64,000 nt of DNA from Ochrobactrum quorumnocens (GTDB lineage Bacteria > Pseudomonadota > Alphaproteobacteria > Rhizobiales > Rhizobiaceae). Below, in pieces: positions 53,497 to 62,642 of this stretch; the first letter of the stretch is position 1; each line of letters opens with the position of its first letter. The notes beneath the pieces were generated by a model. The model was not told where the DNA came from and made no database searches. It worked only from the letters and a program-made list of their open reading frames with translations. The position numbers and the translations under genes are program-made. The DNA lies in the NCBI RefSeq assembly GCF_002278035.1, contig NZ_CP022604.1, forward strand, positions 868,001-932,000, read 5' to 3'.

Positions 53497-53973
53497 GTGA
53501 TCAATTTGCCATATCTTCATTTGGCGCTGACGATGCAGGAAGAGCCACGTAAACCTGTGTGGCCGACAGATGTTGCGATAGGCGCATTCTTTGAAGAATA
53601 TGCTCAGCGCACCCATGCATTGCTGGTCAATTCCTATATGAATGGAGGCGGTTCAGTAGCGGATTTTGAAACGTGGCACCGTGGATTGATCTCAGATAGC
53701 GAGTATGATCCGGACTTTGTTGTCCCGGTACTGGATCGGTCTGATCGAGTTATCGCTTTTGTGCAATGCTGGAACAGCGCCTTTATAAAGGATCTGGTTG
53801 TCGATCCAGACAGGCGACGAGAAGGAATAGGCGAGGCGCTACTGCTCCACGTTCTTGGGCTTTTCTTTCACCGTGGACAGCATAAAGTCAGTTTGAAAGT
53901 TGAACCGAACAATCCCTCTGGTGCTGAACGGCTTTACAGACGAATTGGTTTTGACGACGTTCTTTCGGCCTAA
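53497..53973 (+). CDS. GNAT family N-acetyltransferase
   Basis: The protein has 158 residues from a GTG with GAAGGAG placed 7 nt before it. The acetyl-CoA pyrophosphate loop is DPDRRREGIGEALLLHVL, preceded by the beta strand FIKDLVVD. The N-terminal half (WPTDVAIGAFFEEYAQRTHALLVN) is unusual for simple GNATs. The C-terminus has AERLYRRIGFDDV. The acceptor substrate is unknown. Confidence 0.87.
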   Translation: MINLPYLHLALTMQEEPRKPVWPTDVAIGAFFEEYAQRTHALLVNSYMNGGGSVADFETWHRGLISDSEYDPDFVVPVLDRSDRVIAFVQCWNSAFIKDLVVDPDRRREGIGEALLLHVLGLFFHRGQHKVSLKVEPNNPSGAERLYRRIGFDDVLSA

Positions 53974-54107
53974 AAGCCTATGAATCCCTGAGCAAATTGC
54001 CGTGAATGGCAGAGAAGGCTTGCCAGTCTCCCCCGTTTGTTTTAGCCAAAGTCAGATAGAATTTTTGCTGCGCATTGCGTCGCACAGGAAGAGATAGACG
54101 AGTTACT

Positions 54108-55610
54108 ATGACCCTTATTGATACGCGTACGCCCGAACCAAAACGCTTCATCTCTGGCGCCACCGGCGACTGGGAAATCGTCATTGGCATGGAAGTCCAC
54201 GCTCAGGTCACGTCCGAGTCGAAACTGTTCTCAGGCGCTTCTACATCGTTTGGCGCAGCTCCGAATGCCAATGTGTCTCTGGTTGATGCGGCGATGCCGG
54301 GCATGTTGCCTGTCATTAATGTGGAATGCGTCAAGCAGGCCGTGCGTACGGGTATCGGCCTCAATGCGCAGATCAATCTGAAGTCGGTATTCGACCGCAA
54401 GAACTACTTCTATCCCGATCTGCCGCAGGGTTATCAGATTTCGCAGTTCAAGCAGCCGATTGTTGGCGAAGGCAAGATCATGATCTCGGTCGGCCCCGAC
54501 AATAAGGGGCAGTTCGAAGATGTCGAGATCGGCATTGAACGGCTCCATCTCGAACAGGATGCCGGCAAGTCGATTCACGATCAGCATCCGACGATGTCTT
54601 ATGTTGATTTGAACCGCTCTGGCGTGGCGCTGATGGAAATCGTCTCCAAACCTGACCTGCGTTCGTCTGATGAGGCCCGTGCCTATTTGACCAAGCTGCG
54701 CACGATTGTCCGTTATCTCGGCACTTGCGATGGCAATATGGACGAAGGCTCAATGCGTGCCGACGTGAACGTTTCTGTGCGTCGTCCAGGTGGTGAGTTC
54801 GGCACACGTTGCGAAATCAAGAACGTCAATTCCATCCGCTTTGTCGGGCAGGCCATTGAATATGAAGCACGTCGCCAGATCGGTATTTTGGAAGATGGCG
54901 GCTCTATCGATCAGGAAACCCGCCTGTTTGATCCTGTAAAAGGCGAAACGCGTTCGATGCGCTCGAAGGAAGAAGCGCACGATTATCGCTATTTCCCGGA
55001 TCCAGACCTTTTGCCGCTTGAATTCGATCAGGCATTTGTTGATGCGCTTGCCGCTGAATTGCCGGAACTGCCAGACGTCAAGAAAGACCGCCTCGTCGAA
55101 AAACTCGGCATTTCGATCTATGACGCATCGATTCTGGTCACTGAAAAAGCCATCGCTGACTATTATGAAGCGGTTGCTGAAGGCCGCGACGGTAAGGCCG
55201 CTGCGAACTGGGTCATCAATGATCTTCTTGGCGCGCTGAACAAGGCTGGCAAGGACATTGAAGAATCGCCAGTTTCGCCAGATCAGCTTGGTGCGATTAT
55301 CGATCTCATCAAGGACGGCACGATTTCCGGCAAGATCGCCAAGGATCTGTTCGAGATCGTCTGGAACGAAGGTGGTGATCCGAAGAGCCTCGTTGAAGAA
55401 CGCGGCATGAAGCAGGTTACTGACACCGGCGCTATCGAAAAGGCAGTTGACGATATCATCGCAGCTAACCCGGACAAGGTTGAGCAGGCCAAGGCAAAGC
55501 CAACCATGGCTGGTTGGTTCGTTGGTCAGGTGATGAAGGCAACAGGTGGCAAGGCTAACCCGCAGGCCGTCAACGATCTGGTCAAGTCCAAGCTTGGGAT
55601 TGAAGAATAA
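54108..55610 (+). CDS. gatB: Asp-tRNA(Asn)/Glu-tRNA(Gln) amidotransferase subunit B
   Basis: The protein has 500 residues from [14 protein letters not shown]. The signature is [22 protein letters not shown] and then [14 protein letters not shown], with the kinase-like site in [11 protein letters not shown] and [11 protein letters not shown]-terminal YqeY/tail domain ends [10 protein letters not shown]. It amidates mischarged Glu-tRNA-Gln or Asp-tRNA-Asn with GatA and GatC, which are not in this window. Confidence 0.96.
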   Translation: MTLIDTRTPEPKRFISGATGDWEIVIGMEVHAQVTSESKLFSGASTSFGAAPNANVSLVDAAMPGMLPVINVECVKQAVRTGIGLNAQINLKSVFDRKNYFYPDLPQGYQISQFKQPIVGEGKIMISVGPDNKGQFEDVEIGIERLHLEQDAGKSIHDQHPTMSYVDLNRSGVALMEIVSKPDLRSSDEARAYLTKLRTIVRYLGTCDGNMDEGSMRADVNVSVRRPGGEFGTRCEIKNVNSIRFVGQAIEYEARRQIGILEDGGSIDQETRLFDPVKGETRSMRSKEEAHDYRYFPDPDLLPLEFDQAFVDALAAELPELPDVKKDRLVEKLGISIYDASILVTEKAIADYYEAVAEGRDGKAAANWVINDLLGALNKAGKDIEESPVSPDQLGAIIDLIKDGTISGKIAKDLFEIVWNEGGDPKSLVEERGMKQVTDTGAIEKAVDDIIAANPDKVEQAKAKPTMAGWFVGQVMKATGGKANPQAVNDLVKSKLGIEE

Positions 55611-56113
55611 TGTGGGTTCGCAGCGCCAGTGAAGCCGACCTGAAGGCCGTGCATGAACTGCTGGTTTCAACCTGGCACGCGACCTTTGACGATATTATTG
55701 GCCGGGAGATGGTGAATACCGTTACCGGTCAATGGCATTCCGTTGCAGCTTTGAAAGCCAATCTGAAAAAGCCATACTCGGAATTCATCGTTGCCGATAA
55801 TGGCGCAGGCGGCATCGATGGAATGGCTTTCGCAAGTCAGACTGGCGATGGCAAAGCCTCGCTTCATCAGCTTTATGTTCGCCCTGATGCGCAGGTGCAG
55901 GGTATTGGCACCATGCTTCTGGCAGAAGTTGAAATGGCCTTTCCCGGTGTAAATACGATGCGGCTTGAAGTGATCGAGCGGAATGCAAAGTCAGTCCGCT
56001 TCTATGAACGCAAGGGCTATGCACTGGTCGGCCGTAGCGAAGATTGGGGCGACCCCAATTGCAAGGAGCCGGTACTTATTATGGAAAAGTCTCTTGAAGG
56101 CTGGTCTATGTAA
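55610..56113 (+). CDS. GNAT family N-acetyltransferase, RimI-like
   Basis: The protein has 167 residues. The GNAT core includes LHQLYVRPDAQVQGIGTMLLAEVE, with the CoA-binding QVQGIG loop, then LEVIERNAKSVRFYERKGY. Its ATG overlaps the gatB TAA stop by one base (TAATG), so translation is coupled. The substrate is unknown. Confidence 0.88.
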   Translation: MWVRSASEADLKAVHELLVSTWHATFDDIIGREMVNTVTGQWHSVAALKANLKKPYSEFIVADNGAGGIDGMAFASQTGDGKASLHQLYVRPDAQVQGIGTMLLAEVEMAFPGVNTMRLEVIERNAKSVRFYERKGYALVGRSEDWGDPNCKEPVLIMEKSLEGWSM

Positions 56114-56217
56114 AAAGCATTTCCAGCAAAAGTGCGAAGCGGTTTTGCGTGAGGTAAATGCGTAGAAACAAAACATTTCCAGCAAAAGTGCGAGGCGGTT
56201 TTGCGTAGGATAATGCG
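56114..56217. repeat. tandem half-copies of the MITE-like repeat
   Basis: Two head-to-tail units share CATTTCCAGCAAAAGTGCGA and GCGGTTTTGCGT (56117-56160 and 56174-56215). Each matches only one half of the usual palindrome. The array begins directly after the GNAT stop. Confidence 0.8.
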
Positions 56218-56357
56218 ACACGTAAATTCGGCCTGTCGCTGCATCATACTCTTGTGACAGCGGCAACTTGCCCCTTGCCTTGGTCTTTCGATAGGGCCAT
56301 AAGCGTTCAAAACCCAGCAGTTACTCTGCCTGTGGCGAAAACGGATCTGGATAGGTC

Positions 56358-56768
56358 ATGAAGAAATTTCTTATACAAGTCTTCACATGGTGGAATGGCC
56401 AGACGCTCGGCACCCGCCTTCATACGTGGCGCAAGGGCGAGCGCGTAGGCGAAGACGAGTTCGGCAATGTCTACTATCAGGGTGGCAAGGACTCTGAAGG
56501 TCGCACACGTCGTTGGGTCATTTTCAATGGCTATGCAGAAGCAAGCGCAATTCCTCCGGGTTGGCATGGCTGGATGCATCACCGCGTTGATACACCGCCA
56601 AGCAAGGAAGATTACCAGCCGCGCGACTGGCAGAAGCCACATTTGCAGAACCTCACGGGGTCACCGCTGGCGTATCGCCCAAAAGGTTCGATCGCTATTC
56701 CGGGTACGCAACCTGCTGAGCGTCCGCGTGTGACCGGCGAATACGACGCCTGGACACCAGGCAACTAA
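56358..56768 (+). CDS. NADH:ubiquinone oxidoreductase accessory subunit NDUFA12 family
   Basis: The protein has 136 residues. The conserved core runs FTWWNGQTLGTRLHTWRKGERVGEDEFGN, then RTRRWVIFNGYAEASAIPPGW and HGWMHHRVDTPP. This is the alphaproteobacterial counterpart of the mitochondrial complex I subunit NDUFA12 (B17.2), which sits on the Q-module arm. The nuo operon itself is not in the window. Confidence 0.94.
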   Translation: MKKFLIQVFTWWNGQTLGTRLHTWRKGERVGEDEFGNVYYQGGKDSEGRTRRWVIFNGYAEASAIPPGWHGWMHHRVDTPPSKEDYQPRDWQKPHLQNLTGSPLAYRPKGSIAIPGTQPAERPRVTGEYDAWTPGN

Positions 56769-56783
56769 AATACCGAAATTGTG

Positions 56784-56813
56784 GTCCGGCGTGACATTTC
56801 ACGCCGGATTTTT
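56784..56813 (+). terminator. terminator of the NDUFA12-like gene
   Basis: TCCGGCGTGA pairs with TCACGCCGGA across a 4-nt loop, and TTTTTC follows. Confidence 0.88.
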
Positions 56814-56956
56814 CATCTCCGATTGCCAGTTTGCAAAAGGTTTTGAGGATAGAGGTGCCGCACAGGCGCTGTGGGTTCATTGCTGCTTGCAGCAGGGCAA
56901 CGAATCGTCACATTTCATGCTTAGGAATTATTCCGGCTTTTTAATTCACCATTTTG

Positions 56957-57427
56957 ATGCGGATATCCGTTTTGACGAAGCATTCTCCCGGCAGGGCTGG
57001 TAATGGAAAGAACTGGATCAGCAAGGCGGCACAGGTTGCCCTGATCGCGCTTCTTTCAAGCACAAGCGGCATTCAGCTTGCTCAGGCCGAACGGATATCA
57101 AACCCAGTGGCCGAGTTTTCGGGGCTGGACAAGATTACAGGTCGCATCACGAGTTTTGACGTTTATATCAACGAGACTGTGCAATTTGGTGCGCTGCAGG
57201 TGACGCCAAAAGTTTGCTATTCCCGCACCGAAAATGAAGCGCCACGCACCGATGGCTTCGTCGAAGTCGATGAAATTACGCTGGATCGTAAGATCAGACG
57301 TATTTTCACCGGTTGGATGTTTGCCGATAGTCCCGGTCTCAATGCTGTTGAGCACCCGATTTATGACGTGTGGTTGAAGGACTGCAAGCAGAAGTCTGAA
57401 GTTCCGCCACCGGATCAGCGTAAATAA
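56957..57427 (+). CDS. DUF2155 periplasmic protein
   Basis: The protein has 156 residues from the ATG at 56957. A long signal sequence (QVALIALLSSTSGIQLAQA, cleavage before ERISN) is followed by the DUF2155 domain: FSGLDKITGRITSFDVYINETVQFG, VTPKVCYSRTENEAP and RIFTGWMFADSPGLNAVEHPIYDVWL. Two cysteines (VCYS, KDCK) may pair. The function is unknown. It is regularly found beside the NDUFA12-like gene and aat in rhizobia. Confidence 0.88.
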   Translation: MRISVLTKHSPGRAGNGKNWISKAAQVALIALLSSTSGIQLAQAERISNPVAEFSGLDKITGRITSFDVYINETVQFGALQVTPKVCYSRTENEAPRTDGFVEVDEITLDRKIRRIFTGWMFADSPGLNAVEHPIYDVWLKDCKQKSEVPPPDQRK

Positions 57428-57500
57428 TTAAGCGAAGACGCACTGCCAAAAGCCAAACGATTGTGATGGCGCAGTTTAAATAAAACTGCCCGATACATCG

Positions 57501-58115
57501 TCAGAACGTAGCGTCGCCCTGAAGCGCTTGCTCAAGCATCACTTCGTATTTTTTACGCCTTACCTCTATCGCACCGAAGCGCTCCAGATGAGCGGTTGTG
57601 AATTGCGTATCGAGCAGGACGAACCCTTGCCGGTTCAGATGTTCCACCAGATAGGCAAGGCAAACCTTTGAGGCATCGCGTTTCCGTGTAAACATGCTCT
57701 CGCCAAAGAATGCGCGGCCAAGCGTGACGCCATAAAGCCCGCCGACAAGTTGTCCGTCATGCCATGCTTCGACCGTGTGACAATGTCCAGCTTCAAACAG
57801 CTTGCCGTATGCTTCGCGGATCGGACCATTGATCCATGTGCGTGCACGCTCACCGGAGCCACTTGCGCAGCCGTCGATAACGCCCTCGAAATCACTATCG
57901 AGCCTGATCTCAAAAATAGCTTGTCGGATTGTTTTTTGCAGGCTTTTCGGGATGTGAAAGCCATCAAGCGGAATGATGCCGCGCTTCTCAGGACGAACCC
58001 AGAAAATCTCCGGATCATCCGCTTCTTCGGCCATCGGGAAAACCCCGGTGGAATAGGCCCGCAGGAGCAGTTCCGGCTCGATCGAATAGTCGTCCGGGGA
58101 AGCTCCTGCGGTCAC
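57501..58115 (-). CDS. aat: leucyl/phenylalanyl-tRNA--protein transferase
   Basis: The protein has 204 residues from a GTG at 58115, placed 5 nt after the accC stop. A TTG inside accC would add 18 residues and is less likely. Family motifs are [40 protein letters not shown] and [16 protein letters not shown]. It adds Leu or Phe to N-terminal Lys/Arg of proteins for ClpS/ClpAP degradation (N-end rule). Confidence 0.93.
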   Translation of the reverse strand: MTAGASPDDYSIEPELLLRAYSTGVFPMAEEADDPEIFWVRPEKRGIIPLDGFHIPKSLQKTIRQAIFEIRLDSDFEGVIDGCASGSGERARTWINGPIREAYGKLFEAGHCHTVEAWHDGQLVGGLYGVTLGRAFFGESMFTRKRDASKVCLAYLVEHLNRQGFVLLDTQFTTAHLERFGAIEVRRKKYEVMLEQALQGDATF

Positions 58116-58120
58116 TTTAC

Positions 58121-59479
58121 TTATGCACCTGGTGTTTCTGACTGCTTGGCCAGATATTTTTCCAGCCAATGAATGTCATAGTCGCCATTGGCAATGTCCT
58201 GATTGGAAATCAGGTCCTGGAACAGGGGCAGGGTCGTCTTGACGCCATCGACCACGAACTCATCAAGCGCACGACGCAGACGCATCATGCATTCGACACG
58301 GTTGCGACCGTGTACGATGAGCTTGCCGATAAGGCTGTCATAGTAAGGCGGGATGCGGTAGCCGGAATAGACGCCCGAATCCACGCGAATGCCAAGACCG
58401 CCTGGAGTGTGGTAATGCGTGATAAGACCCGGTGATGGCGTAAAGTTACGCGGATCTTCAGCATTGATGCGGCACTCGATAGCGTGACCCGAGAAGCGCA
58501 CATCGTCCTGCTTGACCGAAAGGCCGAGACCAGCGGCCACACGAATCTGTTCATGAACAAGATCGATGCCGGTGATGGCTTCGGTGACCGGATGTTCCAC
58601 CTGCAAACGGGTGTTCATTTCAATGAAATAGAACTCACCGTTTTCATAAAGGAATTCGATCGTACCCGCACCGCGATAGCCGAGATCGGCCACAGCGTTG
58701 GCGCAGATCATGCCGATCTTGTGGCGTGCTTCTGCATTGAGCGCTGGAGAATTGGCTTCTTCCCAGACCTTCTGGTGGCGGCGTTGCAAGGAGCAGTCGC
58801 GTTCGCCCAGGTGGATTGCGTTACCAGCACCGTCGCCCATAACCTGAACTTCGATGTGACGCGGCTTTTCGAGATACTTCTCGATGTAGACTGCGTCGTC
58901 ACCAAATGCTGCACCGGCTTCGGTACGAGCGGTTGAGAGCGCTACAGAGAGGTCTTCCTCGGTTTTCGCGACCTTCATACCGCGTCCACCACCACCAGCA
59001 GATGCCTTGATGATGACAGGGTAGCCGATTTCCTTGGCAACGCGAGCAGCTTCAACATCATCGGTAACGCCACCGTCCGAACCCGGCACGACAGGAATAC
59101 CAAGGCGCTTTGCAGTGCGCTTGGCTTCAATCTTGTCACCCATGATGCGGATATGCGATGAGGTTGGTCCGATGAAGGTAATGCCATGTGCTTCAAGAAT
59201 TTCAGCAAACTTGGCATTTTCCGACAGGAAGCCGTAGCCCGGATGGATTGCATCCGCGCCTGTGATTTCGCAGGCGGCAACGATTTGATGAATATTCAGA
59301 TAGCTGTCGCGTGATGGAGGAGGTCCAATGCAAACGCTTTCGTCCGCAAGGCGAACGTGCATTGCATCAGCATCTGCCGTTGAGTGAACTGCGACCGTCT
59401 TGATGCCCAGCTCTTTACAAGCTCTGAGCACACGAAGAGCGATTTCGCCACGATTGGCTATGAGTATCTTTTGAAACAT
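58121..59479 (-). CDS. accC: acetyl-CoA carboxylase, biotin carboxylase subunit
   Basis: The protein has 452 residues from [20 protein letters not shown]. The ATP-grasp domain has [14 protein letters not shown], the family signature is [19 protein letters not shown], and the catalytic region is [16 protein letters not shown]. It carboxylates biotin on AccB in the first step of fatty acid synthesis. The order is aroQ-accB-accC-aat on the minus strand. Confidence 0.96.
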   Translation of the reverse strand: MFQKILIANRGEIALRVLRACKELGIKTVAVHSTADADAMHVRLADESVCIGPPPSRDSYLNIHQIVAACEITGADAIHPGYGFLSENAKFAEILEAHGITFIGPTSSHIRIMGDKIEAKRTAKRLGIPVVPGSDGGVTDDVEAARVAKEIGYPVIIKASAGGGGRGMKVAKTEEDLSVALSTARTEAGAAFGDDAVYIEKYLEKPRHIEVQVMGDGAGNAIHLGERDCSLQRRHQKVWEEANSPALNAEARHKIGMICANAVADLGYRGAGTIEFLYENGEFYFIEMNTRLQVEHPVTEAITGIDLVHEQIRVAAGLGLSVKQDDVRFSGHAIECRINAEDPRNFTPSPGLITHYHTPGGLGIRVDSGVYSGYRIPPYYDSLIGKLIVHGRNRVECMMRLRRALDEFVVDGVKTTLPLFQDLISNQDIANGDYDIHWLEKYLAKQSETPGA

Positions 59480-59536
59480 TGCGCTTTGCTGCCCGTTCAT
59501 TGAATAAGCCGAAGTTCTTCTGACCAGATGGTCGTC

Positions 59537-59998
59537 TTATTCGATGACGACGAGCGGCTCGCCGAATTCTACAGGCGCTGCATCTTCAATCAGAATAGCC
59601 TTGACCGTACCGGCGCGTGGAGCGGCGATCTGGTTCATGGTCTTCATAGCTTCGATGATGAGAAGGGTCTGGCCTTCCTTAACCTGGGTCCCAACTTCAA
59701 TGAAGTTGCGTGCTCCAGGGGCAGGGGCGAGATAGGCGGTTCCAACCATAGGCGAAGGCACGGCGTTCTTCGACAGCTCTGCCTTGGTTGGTTCAGCGGC
59801 AACAGCAGCGACTGGTGCTGCGGCAGCTACTGGTGCAGCCTGCATTACGGTGGCAGCAGCCTGAACCGTTACCTTGCGCGAAACGCGAATACGCAGATCG
59901 CCATGCTCGACTTCGATGTCGGTCAGGTCGGTTTCATTGAGGATGTCCGCGAGATCGCGGATGGTTTCCTTGTCGATGACGGAAGTTTTGCTGGACAT
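59537..59998 (-). CDS. accB: acetyl-CoA carboxylase biotin carboxyl carrier protein
   Basis: The protein has 153 residues: an N-terminal structured region, an Ala/Pro-rich linker (about 48-70) and a C-terminal biotinyl domain with the attachment Lys in [11 protein letters not shown]. It lies 57 bp upstream of accC and 1 bp after aroQ, so all three are one transcript. Confidence 0.95.
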   Translation of the reverse strand: MSSKTSVIDKETIRDLADILNETDLTDIEVEHGDLRIRVSRKVTVQAAATVMQAAPVAAAAPVAAVAAEPTKAELSKNAVPSPMVGTAYLAPAPGARNFIEVGTQVKEGQTLLIIEAMKTMNQIAAPRAGTVKAILIEDAAPVEFGEPLVVIE

Positions 59999-59999
59999 A

Positions 60000-60473
60000 T
60001 TAGGCCCCTTTTACGCTTTGCCCGTTGTTTTCTTCTTCTTTGGCAATTGCCGCGAGTGCGCGCAGGCCGAGCAGGTATCCTTCCGCGCCAAAGCCGCAGA
60101 TGACGCCTTTGGCGACTGCGGAGACATAGGAGTGATGCCGGAAAGCTTCACGCGCATGAATGTTCGACAGATGCACTTCCACGACCGTAACTTTGGCCGA
60201 GCGGATTGCATCATGAATAGCAACCGAAGTGTGGCTGTAAGCAGCTGGGTTAATCAGGACATAGGCGTTTTTATCACCCGCTTCCTGAATCCAGCTAACC
60301 AGATCACCTTCATAATTGGTCTGGCGAAAATCGACCTCAAGACCCAGTTGTTCAGCCTCACGCTTGCAGCTCGCTTCGATATCATCGAGCGTTGCCACAC
60401 CGTATATGCCAGGCTCACGCTTCCCTAGAAGATTGAGATTGGGGCCATTCAGAACAAAAACTGTTTTCACCAT
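60000..60473 (-). CDS. aroQ: 3-dehydroquinate dehydratase, type II
   Basis: The protein has 157 residues. Motifs are [20 protein letters not shown] with the catalytic Arg/Tyr, [17 protein letters not shown] and [18 protein letters not shown]. It catalyses the third step of the shikimate pathway as a dodecamer. The 245 bp upstream (60474-60718) hold only promoter-like AT-rich sequence and a nested inverted repeat near 60537-60563. Confidence 0.95.
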   Translation of the reverse strand: MVKTVFVLNGPNLNLLGKREPGIYGVATLDDIEASCKREAEQLGLEVDFRQTNYEGDLVSWIQEAGDKNAYVLINPAAYSHTSVAIHDAIRSAKVTVVEVHLSNIHAREAFRHHSYVSAVAKGVICGFGAEGYLLGLRALAAIAKEEENNGQSVKGA

Positions 60474-60718
60474 ATTCGTCCGTGGTCGATAACGGGCCTA
60501 TTACGAAATTTCGATTACACTTCGCATTCCATATAGAGGGCTTGGATGCAAGTCGAAACCCTCTAATTCAATGCTAATGTTTCACCACAGCGTTTTTCCC
60601 GCTATTCTTTGTGGAATGGACGCAATATGTGGCAAAAATAGTTATTTCCGCGATATGATTTATTGACCGCATCTCGTGTGATGTATGCGAGCACCCACGA
60701 GACACGGTTCTAATCAAA

Positions 60719-61528
60719 TCAGCTTTTGCTTGCTGCGCGTGCAGCGGCGATTCTTTCAATCAGGCCTTCCGCACCGATCGCGCCCGGAACAAGCTCGTTT
60801 CCGATGATATAGGATGGCGTGCCGGTGATGTTGAGCTTGCTGGCGAGCTGATAGGTGCTCTGGAAAGAACCGGTGATCGCCGGGTCCTTCATTTTCTCGC
60901 GCAGCTTTGCTTCGTCAGCACCCAACTTGACCGCGTCAGCAATCGCAGACTCTTCAGTGGCGCGTTCTTGTGCTCCGAGCAACACTTCGTGATACTCAGC
61001 ATATTTGTCTGGCATTAGCGCTCTGAAGGCTTGTGCTACGATGTGCGCCCGCATGGAATCCGGACCGAGGATCGGGAATTCTTTCATCACGAAACGGACG
61101 TTCGGATCGTTCTTGAGGATGGCTTCCATGTCTGGCAATGCGCGTTTGCAATAGCCGCAATTGTAATCGAAGAACTCAACAACAGTCACATCACCATTCG
61201 GATTGCCAAAAACAGCATCATGGGGTGAATTGTAAAGTTCGTCCTGGCTGGAAGCCAATACGTCCTTGATTTGCGCCTGTGCAGCTTGAGCCTGCTTTGT
61301 TTCAAGTGCTGTCTGCACTTCAATCATGATTTCAGGGTTCTGCAACAGATAGTTGCGAACGATGTTTTCAACAGCCTGCTGTGACATGTCAGATGAAGCG
61401 GGGGCTGCTTTAGGTGCTGCAGCGACAGGTGCTGGTTGTTGATGGGCAGTGCCTGCATAATAACCAGCGGCGAGAGCAGCAGCGCCAACCACGACACCCG
61501 CAATCGAGCCTAAAATTACATTCTTCAT
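60719..61528 (-). CDS. DsbA/ScsC-like periplasmic thiol-disulfide protein
   Basis: The protein has 269 residues from MKNVILGSIAGVVVGAAALAAGYYAG, a signal peptide or anchor. An Ala/Pro stretch and an N-terminal helical region (QQAVENIVRNYLLQNPEIMIEV) follow. The thioredoxin-fold DsbA domain carries CGYC in FFDYNCGYCKR and the cis-Pro in ITGTPSYIIG. The helical extension resembles those that oligomerise ScsC/DsbG-type isomerases. It acts in disulfide formation or isomerisation of exported proteins. Confidence 0.9.
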   Translation of the reverse strand: MKNVILGSIAGVVVGAAALAAGYYAGTAHQQPAPVAAAPKAAPASSDMSQQAVENIVRNYLLQNPEIMIEVQTALETKQAQAAQAQIKDVLASSQDELYNSPHDAVFGNPNGDVTVVEFFDYNCGYCKRALPDMEAILKNDPNVRFVMKEFPILGPDSMRAHIVAQAFRALMPDKYAEYHEVLLGAQERATEESAIADAVKLGADEAKLREKMKDPAITGSFQSTYQLASKLNITGTPSYIIGNELVPGAIGAEGLIERIAAARAASKS

Positions 61529-61572
61529 ACCGATCACTTTCATACGTTCTGAAAATCCGCTTGGGATATCGC

Positions 61573-61680
61573 TACAGCATTGGCCCAAAAATCGGAATCG
61601 ATTTTTTGGAAAGCACGATGCGTAGATTCAATAGTTTAGAGCGCCCTTGTGTGGCGCCCAAGAGGGCGCACGGCGATCTA
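61573..61680 (+). repeat. MITE-like repeat, GCGCCC type
   Basis: TACAGCATTGGCCC ... GGAAAGCACGATGCGTAG ... TTTAGAGCGCC ... GGCGCCCAAGAGGGCGC ... GATCTA. The next copy begins at its terminal TA. Confidence 0.85.
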
Positions 61681-61781
61681 GAGCATGTCTCCCAAAAGTG
61701 GGAACCGATTTTGGGAGACATTCGTATAAACAAACAGTGAGACGCATTTTCTACGATTCATCTTAAACAGGAAATGCTCTA
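61679..61781. repeat. MITE-like repeat with perfect TAGAGC/GCTCTA ends, interrupted by IS at its right end
   Basis: TAGAGCATGTCTCCC ... GGGAGACATTCGTATAAACAAACAG ... GGAAATGCTCTA. The TA at 61780-61781 is also the left flank of the IS element. Confidence 0.9.
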
Positions 61782-62622
61782 GGCTCCAAACCCAATTAAA
61801 CATTTGATCAAATTACTTCTTCATGATTCACTCTCCTGATAACGGGAGTTTTGGAGCATGGCAGGAGAATTCTGGCTTGATGATCGGCAATGGGCAGTGA
61901 TCGCTCCTTTGCTTCCAACGAACCAACCCGGCGCGCATCGAACTGACGACCGCCGGGTGATTAGCGGCATCATCCATGTGCTGCGCACTGGCTGTCGGTG
62001 GCAGGATTGCCCCGCTGTCTACGGTCCCTCGACAACCATCTACAATCGTTTCCATCGTTGGTCTGCCAAAGGCATATGGCGGCAACTATTCGAAGCACTG
62101 GTGCAGACGACCAATCGCGACATTCACATGATCGACAGCACCACCGCAAAGGCGCACCGATCTGCTGCTGGCGGAAAAGGGGGGCGGAAGCTCAAGCCAT
62201 CGGTCGATCGCGAGGCGGCAGATCGACAAAAATACATGCTGTTGTCGATGGTTGTGGCCGCCCAGTCGCACTGAGAATAACCCCTGGGCAGCGCGGTGAC
62301 GCTCCCATTGCCATCCCACTGCTTGAGCCACTGCCGCCAAGCAACCTGTGCGCTGCCGATACGGCTTACGATAGCAACGCGTTACGCGATTTTCTCAAAG
62401 CTCGCGGCACTGAACCGGTCATTCCAAATAATCCGACCCGTAAGCGGATCAAACCTTTCAACCCAATTGCCTACCGCCGCCGAAACATCATCGAACGCAC
62501 CTTTTGCCGCCTCAAGGACTGGAGGAGGGTCGCGACACGATATGACAAGCTCATGCTGAACTTTACAGCCACATGCTATATCGCTGCCATCGTCACATGG
62601 TGGCTCAATTGAGTCTGGACCC
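61782..62622 (+). mobile_element. IS5-family (IS427-group-like) insertion sequence, ~841 bp
   Basis: Imperfect terminal inverted repeats are GGCTCCAAACCCAATTAA on the left and, in reverse complement, GGGTCCAGACTCAATTGA on the right (14 of 18 match). TA flanks both ends (61780-61781 and 62623-62624), the expected target duplication. The length, two overlapping frames and DDE transposase motifs fit the IS427 group. It looks intact and recent. Confidence 0.88.
61858..62612 (+). CDS. IS5/IS427-type DDE transposase made by -1 frameshift
   Basis: The first frame (61858-62274, 138 residues) holds the N-terminal DUF4096 domain (FWLDDRQWAVIAPLLP, RTGCRWQDCP) and the first catalytic Asp (HMIDSTTAKAHR). 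The second frame, one base back, continues RSTKIHAVVDGCGRPVALRITPG, CAADTAYDSNALRDFL (second Asp) and IIERTFCRLKDWRRVATRYD (Glu). The frames meet in the slippery run AAAAGGGGGG at about 62176-62185. The fused product would be about 250 residues. The ribosome site is GGAG before the ATG. Confidence 0.88.
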
Positions 62623-62642
62623 TAGGGCGTTATCCGCGCGTA

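Noticed and set aside
56779..57003. 74-codon open frame between NDUFA12 and DUF2155 genes
   Set aside because: It starts with GTG inside the NDUFA12 terminator, overlaps the DUF2155 start and shows no conserved features.
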